DNA of 64,000 bases. Source: an uncultured Chlorobiota bacterium. Lineage in GTDB: Bacteria; Bacteroidota; Ignavibacteria; UBA10030; UBA6906. This document shows positions 35,661 to 42,858 of this stretch, piece after piece; within the stretch, counting starts at the first letter, position 1, and every line of letters begins with the position of its first letter. Location of the stretch: assembly GCA_900696645.1 (NCBI GenBank), contig CAADGV010000011.1, positions 1-64,000 on the forward strand, written 5' to 3'. Below the pieces are notes generated by a model. That model worked only from the letters and a program-made list of their open reading frames with translations. It was not told where the DNA came from and ran no database searches. Position numbers and translations under genes: made by a program.

Positions 35661-36293
35661 TCAGGTGGCCGAGTCGCCGAGAATCTTTTGCTGAAATTGC
35701 AGCGCCACCCGGTAACAGGCATATGCAACGAACGGCGCTACCAACACGTCGATGACGTAGTGAACGTGCTGCCACACTACACACACCGCAACAAGAATCG
35801 TGAAAAGCAGATAGACACGTTTCATCCATCCGTGTGAGATTACCAGAGAAAGAAGAAACATCGTGGACGTGTGTCCCGAAAAGAAGAGGTCTTTCGTCGG
35901 GGCATTGCCGTCACCTGCGAACTCGACAAGAGGGTCCTGCAACACGATCAAGCCCGGCGACGGGTTCAGGGGAGCCAGGTACATCATGAACGTCCTGACG
36001 ACCAACATCAGTATGTACGCCTGAACTGCAAGCAGAAGGCGCTCGGGCCTCTTAGCAAGATAGACGATAGCAAGCACAAGCCCCGCATAAATTATCCCGA
36101 ACGTCACCCACGTAAAATCTCTCGGCGTTATCATTGCGAGAAGAGGGTCGGCCAACACGGCACCGTCACGCAACTCGACCCACTCAAGAAAGCGGGTGAA
36201 TGCGTTCAAGATCGCAACAAGCAGAATCACGGAAATCATGAATTGCAGCCGGAAGGCGGAGTTTCGAAAAGCGTTACGCCATACAGTAAGCAT
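35661..36293 (-). CDS. PAP2-like membrane phosphatase/transferase (sphingomyelin-synthase type)
   Basis: A 210-aa polytopic membrane protein with five or six hydrophobic helices. The active-site motifs KDLFFSGHTSTMFLL and QHVHYVIDVLVAP match the C2/C3 motifs of the PAP2_C (sphingomyelin-synthase-related) branch, with the catalytic His in SGHT and a second His-Asp pair in HYVID. It probably handles a lipid phosphate or phospholipid head group. It converges on the TPM gene with an 11-bp gap. Confidence 0.78.
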   Translation of the reverse strand: MLTVWRNAFRNSAFRLQFMISVILLVAILNAFTRFLEWVELRDGAVLADPLLAMITPRDFTWVTFGIIYAGLVLAIVYLAKRPERLLLAVQAYILMLVVRTFMMYLAPLNPSPGLIVLQDPLVEFAGDGNAPTKDLFFSGHTSTMFLLSLVISHGWMKRVYLLFTILVAVCVVWQHVHYVIDVLVAPFVAYACYRVALQFQQKILGDSAT

Positions 36294-36363
36294 GTTGAAT
36301 TCGTCGTGTGTGAGCCGGATTGGTGCTACAAGAAACGGAATCGCGAAACAAGCTTCAATCCCG

Positions 36364-36400
36364 CAATAAAAAACCCTCCCCCCAGTTACGGGGAGAGGGA
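36364..36400 (-). terminator. Rho-independent terminator of the coiled-coil lipoprotein gene
   Basis: On the minus strand, a GC-rich stem CCCTCTCCCC / GGGGGGAGGG with a short GTAACT loop is followed by TTTTTTATTG. It lies 38 bp after the stop codon of the 36438-36941 gene. Confidence 0.85.
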
Positions 36401-36437
36401 ATCGCTTTACTTCCTCTGCACATTCAAACGGTTCAGC

Positions 36438-36941
36438 TTACTTTCCTCTGGGTCTGGCTTTGGCCATCAAACCGTCGGCGATACCTTTGTACTCGGTCAG
36501 TGCTGTTTCGGCTGCTCCGAGGGCGCCCTGAATCTCCGTTGTTGCCGTCGTCAACTCATCCTTGCTTGTCTTGAGCTTGGTAACGACTTCATCAAACTTC
36601 ATTGTTGCAAGATCGGGCGTCTTGTAGTTCTGGAGCCACGCGCTGACGTTGTCTTTCACGCCGGTGAGGCGATCCTTGGCTGCTGTCAGTTTTGTGACTG
36701 CGTCGTTGATCGTTGCGGCTTCTTTGGGGAATTTCGTTGAAAGTTCCTGCGCACCGGAAATGGCTGTTGTAATCTCGCCTGCCATGTTGTCGATGTTGCC
36801 GAGCGACGATGTCGCATCGTTCACCATTGTCGTTACTTCAGTTGTGAGATCTGCAACCATCTTCTTCTGCTCTTCGGTAGGCCCGCAGCCAACAATGGTA
36901 AGGGCGAGCAATGCAACCAGCATAGCGGAAATGATTCTCAT
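36438..36941 (-). CDS. Coiled-coil lipoprotein, unknown function
   Basis: A 167-aa protein with SD AGGAG and lipobox IVGC (Cys19). The mature part is almost wholly helical, rich in Ala, Thr, Asp and Lys with heptad-like spacing (MVADLTTEVTTMVNDATSSL; AVTKLTAAKDRLTGVKDNVS; VVTKLKTSKDELTTATTEIQ), suggesting a periplasmic coiled coil. No family was recognised. It is monocistronic, with its own terminator. Confidence 0.75.
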   Translation of the reverse strand: MRIISAMLVALLALTIVGCGPTEEQKKMVADLTTEVTTMVNDATSSLGNIDNMAGEITTAISGAQELSTKFPKEAATINDAVTKLTAAKDRLTGVKDNVSAWLQNYKTPDLATMKFDEVVTKLKTSKDELTTATTEIQGALGAAETALTEYKGIADGLMAKARPRGK

Positions 36942-37055
36942 CGTGTTTTCTCCTGATTTGTTGTATGGGGGACAGTTACTTGAGGCACAAAAAGATACAC
37001 GAAATCCGCTGCAGGCGAATTAAGTTAGCCTTAATTCTTCTTAATACGTTGGAAC

Positions 37056-37079
37056 AAAAAAAGCGGAGAGAATCCCCGC
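37056..37079 (-). terminator. Rho-independent terminator of the sulfurtransferase operon
   Basis: On the minus strand, GCGGGGA-TTC-TCTCCGC forms a 7-bp stem with one mismatch, followed directly by seven T residues. It ends the transcript carrying the rhodanese gene and the small GTG-started gene. Confidence 0.75.
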
Positions 37080-37103
37080 CTCGCTTCACAGTTTACGTAC
37101 ACC

Positions 37104-37304
37104 CTATTGCAATCGTTGCTTCACTTTGTCAAGCGCAATGTTCACGGCCTCGTCGCGAGTCTTTCCTTCGGCACGCGCAATCGTGGCGCCGGGATTCAGG
37201 TTCGAAACGTGGCAGTAGTACTCATCACCGATTTTGTATGTTGACAGTTCAAGATCGATGCCGTTGAGTATTTGCTTTTCGGTTTTGAACTCTTCCGCTT
37301 TCAC
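37104..37304 (-). CDS. Small conserved protein, HicB-like pattern
   Basis: A 66-aa protein with a GTG start 4 bp after the sulfurtransferase stop, so probably translationally coupled. The sequence YYCHVSNLNPGATIARAEGK followed by TRDEAVNIALDKV recalls the HicB-type beta-alpha fold (substrate strand, Gly turn, eGkT-x-eEA helix), but no HicA partner is present. Function unknown. Confidence 0.6.
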   Translation of the reverse strand: MKAEEFKTEKQILNGIDLELSTYKIGDEYYCHVSNLNPGATIARAEGKTRDEAVNIALDKVKQRLQ

Positions 37305-37308
37305 TTCA

Positions 37309-38154
37309 TCACGCTCCCTTCTCTACCGGCGCCCCCACCAGATTCCCCCATTCCGTCCACGAGCCGTCATAGTTGGATACGTTGGGATAGCCCAAGAGTT
37401 CGTTCAACACAAACCACGTATGACTTGATCTCTCACCGATGCGACAGTAGGCAATAACGGGCTTCTCACGCGTGACGCCTTTGCTGCTGTACAACGCTTC
37501 AAGCTCGTCGGCACTCTTGAACGTTCCGTCGTCGTTGCAGGCCTGTGCCCACGGAATATTCTTCGCGCCGGGAATATGTCCGCCCCGCTGGCATGTTTCC
37601 GGCAAGCCGGGAGGGGAGAGAATCTTTCCCGTAAACTCATCGTTCGAGCGGACATCGACAAGCACGGCGTTCTTCATCTCCATTGCTTTCTGTACCTGAT
37701 TCATCATCGCCCGGTATTTTTCGTGGAAGCTTGCAACGTTGTACGCCGCACGCTTCGGCGACGAAACGTCCTTCGTCAGTTCCCGGCCCTCGGCCAGCCA
37801 TTTCTTTCTTCCCCCATTCATAATACGAACATCCTTGTGGCCGTACATCTTCAACTGCCACAATGCCCACGCCGCAAACCAGTTGTTGTTGTCGCCGTAC
37901 AGTATCACAGTTGTCCCATTGGAGATTCCCGAAGAACCGAGGAGTTCCTCGAGCGCTGTTCTGCTGATGATGTCGCGCTGTACTGTGTCGCACAGTTGGG
38001 TTTGCCAGTTCCAGCCCACAGCACCGGGGATGTGCCCTTCGCTGTACGCAGCCGTATCAACGTCGACTTCTGCGATGACAAGATTCGGATCTCGCATATG
38101 TTCGGCGACCCATTCCGTTGAAACAAGCATCTGGGGATTTGCATAGCTTTTCAT
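37309..38154 (-). CDS. sseA: Thiosulfate/3-mercaptopyruvate sulfurtransferase (two rhodanese domains)
   Basis: A 281-aa tandem-rhodanese enzyme with a strong SD (AAGGAGGA). The inactive N-terminal domain (about 10-125) has EVDVDTAAYSEGHIPGAVGW and TVILYGDNNNWFAAWALWQL. The C-terminal domain (about 150-275) holds the active-site loop AYCRIGERSSHTWF with the sulfur-carrying Cys. The CRIGERS loop is closer to thiosulfate sulfurtransferases than to the CG[S/T]GVT loop of mercaptopyruvate enzymes, so the gene symbol is by general similarity. Confidence 0.88.
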   Translation of the reverse strand: MKSYANPQMLVSTEWVAEHMRDPNLVIAEVDVDTAAYSEGHIPGAVGWNWQTQLCDTVQRDIISRTALEELLGSSGISNGTTVILYGDNNNWFAAWALWQLKMYGHKDVRIMNGGRKKWLAEGRELTKDVSSPKRAAYNVASFHEKYRAMMNQVQKAMEMKNAVLVDVRSNDEFTGKILSPPGLPETCQRGGHIPGAKNIPWAQACNDDGTFKSADELEALYSSKGVTREKPVIAYCRIGERSSHTWFVLNELLGYPNVSNYDGSWTEWGNLVGAPVEKGA

Positions 38155-38493
38155 CTCACTCCTCCTTTTGGTTGGTTATTAGAAGATGGCGGTTTAGAAC
38201 AGCGATTTCGAAAGCGATGCATCCCCCATAAGGGAACAGAACATGAGTCGATACGAAGGACATCGTATCGGTTTGGGTGAATAAGATAGGATTCTCCATG
38301 TCAGAAGTCAAGTCCGCAAACAGCGAGGTTCCTCAGGTTTTAGCTCGATTTCAACGCCTTTTCGTCATCTTGCAAATGGAGCCGGACTTTCCTACTTTTA
38401 ATCAAGCTATTTTTACACTCCGTTCTTACCGCATTGCGAACTGCGCGAATTGGCTTCACAATTCCAAACATTATTCAATACAAGAGGCTAAGC
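38155..38493. other. Gene-free region upstream of gdhA with a hairpin
   Basis: About 340 bp between the divergent sulfurtransferase and gdhA genes. It carries a perfect 8-bp inverted repeat CGATACGA/TCGTATCG (38249-38256 and 38263-38270, 6-nt loop) that could be an operator or a leader hairpin. A short plus-strand frame (38277-38537) overlaps the gdhA start in another phase and shows no protein-like features. No RNA family was recognised. Confidence 0.5.
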
Positions 38494-39834
38494 ATGTCAG
38501 ACTATGTAAAGAATCTCATCGCACAAGTGAAGGCTAAAAATCCCGCTGAACCCGAGTTCCATCAGGCTGTTCAGGAAGTGGCAGAGTCGCTCGAACTTGT
38601 GCTCAACCGCCATCCCGAGTACCGCTCGGCAAAAGTTCTGGAACGCATGGTGGAACCTGAACGTGTGGTAATGTTCCGCGTTCCGTGGCAGGACGATCAG
38701 GGAGAGTTTCACATTAACCGCGGCTTCCGCATTCAAATGAACAGCGCCATCGGGCCGTACAAAGGCGGATTGCGTTTCCACCCCTCCGTCACGCTCGGCA
38801 TCCTGAAGTTCCTCGCGTTCGAACAGGTGTTCAAGAACAGCCTTACCTCGTTGCCGATGGGTGGCGGTAAAGGCGGTTCGGATTTTGATCCCAAGGGCAA
38901 AAGCGACTCTGAAGTGATGCGGTTTTGCCAGAGCTTCATGACGGAACTCTTCCGCCACATCGGGCCGGATGTTGACGTGCCTGCGGGCGATATAGGCGTA
39001 GGCGGACGAGAGATCGGGTTCCTGTTCGGGCAGTACAAACGCCTGACCCGCGAATTCGGAGGTGTTCTTACAGGAAAAGGATTGAACTGGGGAGGCTCGC
39101 TTGTCCGTCCGGAGGCCACCGGATTCGGCGCAACGTACTTCGCCGAAGAAATGCTGAAGACGAAAGGCATGACCTTCGATGGAAAGCGTGTTGCAATCTC
39201 AGGCTTCGGCAACGTCGCGTGGGGAGCAGCCAAGAAAGTGACACAGTTGGGCGGAAAGGTTGTTACCTTGTCAGGGCCTGACGGATTTATTTATGATGAA
39301 GATGGTGTGAAGGGTGAGAAGATCGACTATATGCTCGAGCTTCGCGCCAGCGCAATGGACGCCGTGAGGCCGTACGCAGATAAGTTTAAGGTTCCGTTCC
39401 ATGCAGGCAAGCGCCCGTGGGGCATTCCGGTGGATGTGGCAATGCCGTGCGCTACGCAAAATGAACTCGACGAAAACGATGCCCGCGAGCTTGTGAAGAA
39501 CGGCTGCGTCTGCGTGTGCGAAGGCGCCAACATGCCGACGACACTTGCCGGCGTGAAGGTGTTTGAACAGGCGAAGATTCTCTACTCGCCCGGCAAGGCA
39601 TCCAACGCAGGCGGCGTAGCAACATCCGGACTGGAAATGAGCCAGAACAGCATGCGGCTCAACTGGCCCGCAGAGGAAGTTGACAGACGCCTCCACGAAA
39701 TCATGCGCAGCATTCACAACATGTGCGTGGAAACCGCGGCGCAATACGGCACGCCGGGCAACTACGTGAACGGCGCCAACATCGCCGGATTCCTCAAGGT
39801 CGCAAACTCTATGATGGATCAGGGTTTGGTGTAG
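38494..39834 (+). CDS. gdhA: Glutamate dehydrogenase, NADP-type
   Basis: Reductive amination of 2-oxoglutarate to glutamate. It is 446 aa from the ATG with AGAGG upstream ([20 protein letters not shown]); an in-frame ATG at 38434 adds 20 aa without conserved sequence. Substrate and catalytic regions: [33 protein letters not shown] with catalytic Lys, DVPAGDIGVGGREIG, the nucleotide-binding VAISGFGNVAWGAAKK, and CEGANMPTT. Length and motifs are typical of the hexameric NADP-dependent type. A close paralogue starts at 63511. Confidence 0.96.
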   Translation: MSDYVKNLIAQVKAKNPAEPEFHQAVQEVAESLELVLNRHPEYRSAKVLERMVEPERVVMFRVPWQDDQGEFHINRGFRIQMNSAIGPYKGGLRFHPSVTLGILKFLAFEQVFKNSLTSLPMGGGKGGSDFDPKGKSDSEVMRFCQSFMTELFRHIGPDVDVPAGDIGVGGREIGFLFGQYKRLTREFGGVLTGKGLNWGGSLVRPEATGFGATYFAEEMLKTKGMTFDGKRVAISGFGNVAWGAAKKVTQLGGKVVTLSGPDGFIYDEDGVKGEKIDYMLELRASAMDAVRPYADKFKVPFHAGKRPWGIPVDVAMPCATQNELDENDARELVKNGCVCVCEGANMPTTLAGVKVFEQAKILYSPGKASNAGGVATSGLEMSQNSMRLNWPAEEVDRRLHEIMRSIHNMCVETAAQYGTPGNYVNGANIAGFLKVANSMMDQGLV

Positions 39835-39856
39835 GACATTTTGCTGCTTGCAGTAC

Positions 39857-39894
39857 AAAAAGGACGAGGCCAACCCCTCGTCCTTTTTGTTTTT
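39857..39894 (+). terminator. Rho-independent terminator of gdhA
   Basis: AAAAAGGACGAGG-CCAAC-CCCTCGTCCTTTTT forms a strong stem followed by T-rich sequence, 22 bp after the gdhA stop. The A-tract on the other side makes it potentially bidirectional. Confidence 0.9.
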
Positions 39895-39979
39895 GTGATT
39901 GGAAAAGAAAACCACGAAGGCACAAAGGCACGGGGAGAGAGCATATATATCTCATGATCAACATCTGACTCATCTCGCA

Positions 39980-40086
39980 GACTCCAACGGGGTCGGATAT
40001 TACAGCCGGGTCTACGACTCGTAGAGGACGGAGTCCCCGGTACAAATAAACACAAACTATCCAACAACCCTGTAAGGGTTAGATAT
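39980..40086. repeat. Dispersed hairpin repeat, copy 1
   Basis: About 107 bp starting GACTCCAACGGGGTCGGATA and ending at AAGGGTTAGATAT. It matches 57629-57720 over most of its length: the GGGGTCGGATATTA-AGCCGGG block, the GTCCCCGGTA block and the CAACCCTG-GGGTT-GATAT block. Each block is a short GC-rich palindrome. Copy 1 has an insertion between the second and third arms. It lies between gdhA and a small hypothetical gene. Confidence 0.65.
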
Positions 40087-40232
40087 GGAATGTTTGCTCC
40101 CGGCCACTGCCGGAACGAACTACCTGCCAAAAATCGGCACAGCATCTGCTTTGATTTAGCAATAACCCGGAAGCGGAGAAGATGCGGAGCAGAAGCGGAG
40201 AAGATCAGAATCAGGTATAATGGAGCTGTGAT

Positions 40233-40541
40233 ATGGCGACGGTTCAATTACATGCAATGTTTCAAGGAGTTAGCGGCAAATCGGGCGGGTGGGTGTACAA
40301 GCGGAGAAACGGCAAGGTGTATCTCTCCAAGTGTCCCGATTTCAGCAAGAGGAAGCTGAGTGCTGAACAAAAAGAATCAGTTGGCCGATTTCGTGCAGCG
40401 GTACAGTGCGCTAAACAGGCGATACGCAATCCGCAACTCTGTGCCGCATACGAAGAACAGGCCAGCACCGAAGGAAAGTCTGTTTTCAACACGATTGTGG
40501 GTGAGGAGATGAAGCGACTGAAGGCGCTGGCGGCGAAATAG
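40233..40541 (+). CDS. Conserved small hypothetical protein
   Basis: A 102-aa basic protein with GGAG upstream. The N-terminus (LHAMFQGVSGKSGGWVYKRR; NGKVYLSKCPDFSKRKLS) resembles small Bacteroidota proteins that begin with an F-x-G-x-S-G-K pattern. The rest is helical (CAAYEEQASTEGKSVFNTIV). Function unknown. It sits alone among repeats, so it may belong to accessory DNA. Confidence 0.6.
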   Translation: MATVQLHAMFQGVSGKSGGWVYKRRNGKVYLSKCPDFSKRKLSAEQKESVGRFRAAVQCAKQAIRNPQLCAAYEEQASTEGKSVFNTIVGEEMKRLKALAAK

Positions 40542-40612
40542 GGCTGGTGCCCAACGATTTTCGATGATAGAAGTTTGAATCTGTGTTCTGCGAAATCGAT
40601 GGCAGGCGCGCA

Positions 40613-40669
40613 TGTAGAGCCAAACCTTTGTTCGGCTCCCATGTGAGCGAGTCGGAGACTCGCTCTACA
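40613..40669. repeat. Nested inverted repeat
   Basis: Outer arms TGTAGAGC (40613-40620) and GCTCTACA (40662-40669) enclose a perfect 9-bp hairpin GAGCGAGTC-GGA-GACTCGCTC (40645-40665), which shares part of the right outer arm. The two pairings are mutually exclusive, so the structure could switch, or it is simply a decayed palindromic element. Confidence 0.55.
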
Positions 40670-40888
40670 GTTCGCAGAGCCGGATTCAGGAACTTCAATC
40701 TGTGGCCTGCGACATCGACGACGCCCGGTGAATACCAAATCTGTGGCTCCGAAATCGTCGGCTGGCGCGGAGGGAGGAATCAATCGAAGGGTTTGAATTT
40801 CGGTGAACAATTGGATAACCCGGCTCCGAAATTCACGGCACACGCGACGGAGACTGATTCGAGCGTACGATTTCGGAAGGGTTTCTTT

Positions 40889-40918
40889 GTTACTTTCTTT
40901 GCCCCCAAAGAAAGTAAC
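40889..40918. repeat. Perfect 13-bp hairpin
   Basis: GTTACTTTCTTTG-CCCC-CAAAGAAAGTAAC is a perfect 13-bp inverted repeat with a 4-nt loop. It lies at the end of the spurious 40583-40933 frame and is not followed by a U-tract, so it is more likely a dispersed palindromic repeat than a terminator. Confidence 0.7.
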
Positions 40919-41365
40919 CACATCGGATTCTAAGAAGGCGTTAGCCCGATGACCCCGCACCGCCGTTCCCCACCCTGAATCGGGGAAAAGTTGTTCAATG
41001 AGCCAGACTGTGAGTCATTAAGTTGAGGGCACAAAACACCATGTGCCCTGCGTTCCATTTCCCCCTCTCCGCGCTTGCAAATCCCAATCGCATTTGCTAC
41101 ACTTACTACGGACAGGGCAGACGTTATCTACCCCCTTCACGGCTCGCATGACCAGGAACATGCGGACTGAGATACGGAGGGGAATTTGAAATTATCGGGA
41201 TTTCGTTGCCCCGCTGTGTCCTCGCGGGGTGTACTTACACACTGATTGTTGAACTTGCCTATGCTCAGTGCAGGGCACCGGAACGCGAGAAATACTTTCT
41301 CCCCACTTAATTGGACCAAGACAACTGCGTCAAGGCGGTCTGTCGATATTTACATAGCGGATAGA

Positions 41366-41392
41366 AACAAAAAGCCCCGGAAGAACCGGGGC
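41366..41392 (-). terminator. Orphan terminator-like hairpin
   Basis: On the minus strand GCCCCGG-TTCTT-CCGGGGC is followed by TTTTTG. There is no minus-strand gene to its right that needs it. It could stop antisense transcription coming from the cas region or be a remnant of a lost gene. Confidence 0.5.
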
Positions 41393-41536
41393 GAGGCGAT
41401 AGGTCACGCTTCGACTTCGGCTCGCCAAAAACAAACGAGCCTGCGCTCGGAGCGACGAGTGTATGGCAAACCTGAAACATGTCATTAGCAGTGCAGCGTG
41501 CGGTTGCTTGCACGGCAACAACTCAAGACATAGCAC

Positions 41537-42856
41537 ATGAGCAGTGACTACAACCACCATCAGGAACGTCGCCCCAACCTGTCAACGCAAGCCATCCGGG
41601 CATTCAAGACGCGCCTCGGCGCGGCGAAACGCAGAACTCGTTTCATCTACGGCCGGGAAGCGGCTGCGTTTGCCAGTGAATTACGCGCCGCTCTCTTCGA
41701 CCTGAAAGAGGGCCTCGATGATCCTCGAAAAGGCGTCGAGCTTGTAGCAGACTTCTTCCGGTCCGATGAGAAGCTCTTTAACATGTGCGATGATTCCAAT
41801 GGCGATCTTGGAGACGTCTTCAAGTTTGATGCCCGTGATCTCTTTACCGACTATGCTACCGCTTGCGACGACAAGAAGTGGCTCGCCGATCTCGTGCTGC
41901 AGTTGCAACATGGCAGCGATTACGGCGTTCGGGACTGCTTGATTGATGCAGCCGCGCAGTATCTCCCTGAACCGGTGATGCGTGATCTGGTTGAGCAACT
42001 CTGGGTACTTGCGCGTACAGAGAAGGAGGAATATCACCAGCGGGGATGGTTTCATTTTATCGAGTCGCTTGCGAGGCAACTCCATGACCCGGGTCTGTAC
42101 GAACAGGCCAGACGCGCCTCATGGCCGAAACTCGGTACAGCGGCATACATTGATATTGCCGAAGCCTATTTCGAATCGGGGGATGCTGAGACTGCGCTGA
42201 CATGGCTCAAGAAAATTTCGCTCGGTGAACACTTTGAAGCCGATAAACGCGACAAGTTGCTACTTGCCGTCTATCAAACGCTTGGGGAGAAGCAACCAGC
42301 GACGGAAACAGCGTGGCGGATATTCCAGAGTTGCCGCATGGAAGAAACATTCGAGCAGTTGCTCGGCGTGATCGGGCCGGAATACCGGCAGGCCGTGTTA
42401 GATGACGAGGCAAAGTACATCCTCGACTCGCACGGTCTCTCGTACACTGACGCCGGATTTCTCCTCTGGTGCGGCAAGCTCGAAGAGGCTGAGCGCTACC
42501 TGCTAAACCGCACAGAAGAAATAAACGGCGGCCAGTACTACGCAATCCTTCCCCTTGCAGAAGCAATGGAGCGTGAAGAACGGTTTCTCACTGCAACAAT
42601 GCTTTACCGCGCCCTGCTCGAATCAATTCTTGCTCGTGCCATCTCAAAATACTACACCCACGGCGTGCGCTACCTCCGCAAACTCGATGCCTTGGCCCCG
42701 CTCGTGGAGAATTGGCGCGACTTCACACCGCACAAAACCTATTTCCTCCAGTTGCTTGAGAAGCATCAACGGAAGTCGGGGTTTTGGGAGAGGTCTGAAA
42801 CGAGGCAAGGGAAGCGGAGAAGCGCAAGGCAGGACAAGGGAAAGGACGGAGAGTGA
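41537..42856 (+). CDS. DUF6880-like helical-repeat protein coupled to cas3
   Basis: A 439-aa, probably cytoplasmic, all-helical protein. TPR-like units are visible (YIDIAEAYFESGDAETALTW; LLWCGKLEEAERYLLNRTEE; MEREERFLTATMLYRALLES), and the C-terminal block (ILARAISKYYTHGVRYLRKL; ALAPLVENWRDFTPHKTYFL) resembles DUF6880 proteins, which often follow a SWIM zinc finger; none is present here. The tail is very basic (ERSETRQGKRRSARQDKGKD). Its stop lies 2 bp before the cas3 ATG at 42859 and overlaps an alternative GTG start of cas3, implying translational coupling. It is not a standard type I-C component. A regulatory or accessory role is inferred only from position. Confidence 0.65.
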   Translation: MSSDYNHHQERRPNLSTQAIRAFKTRLGAAKRRTRFIYGREAAAFASELRAALFDLKEGLDDPRKGVELVADFFRSDEKLFNMCDDSNGDLGDVFKFDARDLFTDYATACDDKKWLADLVLQLQHGSDYGVRDCLIDAAAQYLPEPVMRDLVEQLWVLARTEKEEYHQRGWFHFIESLARQLHDPGLYEQARRASWPKLGTAAYIDIAEAYFESGDAETALTWLKKISLGEHFEADKRDKLLLAVYQTLGEKQPATETAWRIFQSCRMEETFEQLLGVIGPEYRQAVLDDEAKYILDSHGLSYTDAGFLLWCGKLEEAERYLLNRTEEINGGQYYAILPLAEAMEREERFLTATMLYRALLESILARAISKYYTHGVRYLRKLDALAPLVENWRDFTPHKTYFLQLLEKHQRKSGFWERSETRQGKRRSARQDKGKDGE

Positions 42857-42858
42857 AA

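Larger units (their letters stand above)
40542..41536. other. 1-kb gene-free region upstream of the CRISPR-cas locus
   Basis: No convincing gene. It holds three degenerate direct repeats beginning AATCTGTG near 40578, 40697 and 40738, each about 33 bp. Several hairpins are also present: nested repeat 40613-40669, perfect hairpin 40889-40918, CCCCGC/GCGGGG around 41211-41235, and a terminator-shaped hairpin 41366-41392. The one plus-strand frame of size (40583-40933) runs through these repeats and looks non-coding. The promoter of the cas operon probably lies in the last 200 bp, but no clear consensus was seen. Confidence 0.6.

Noticed and set aside
38277..38537. An 86-aa plus-strand open frame before gdhA
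   Set aside because: Overlaps the gdhA start in another phase and lacks an SD or conserved-looking sequence.
40583..40933. A 116-aa plus-strand open frame
   Set aside because: It runs through direct repeats and ends in a perfect hairpin; no start signal and no recognisable domain.
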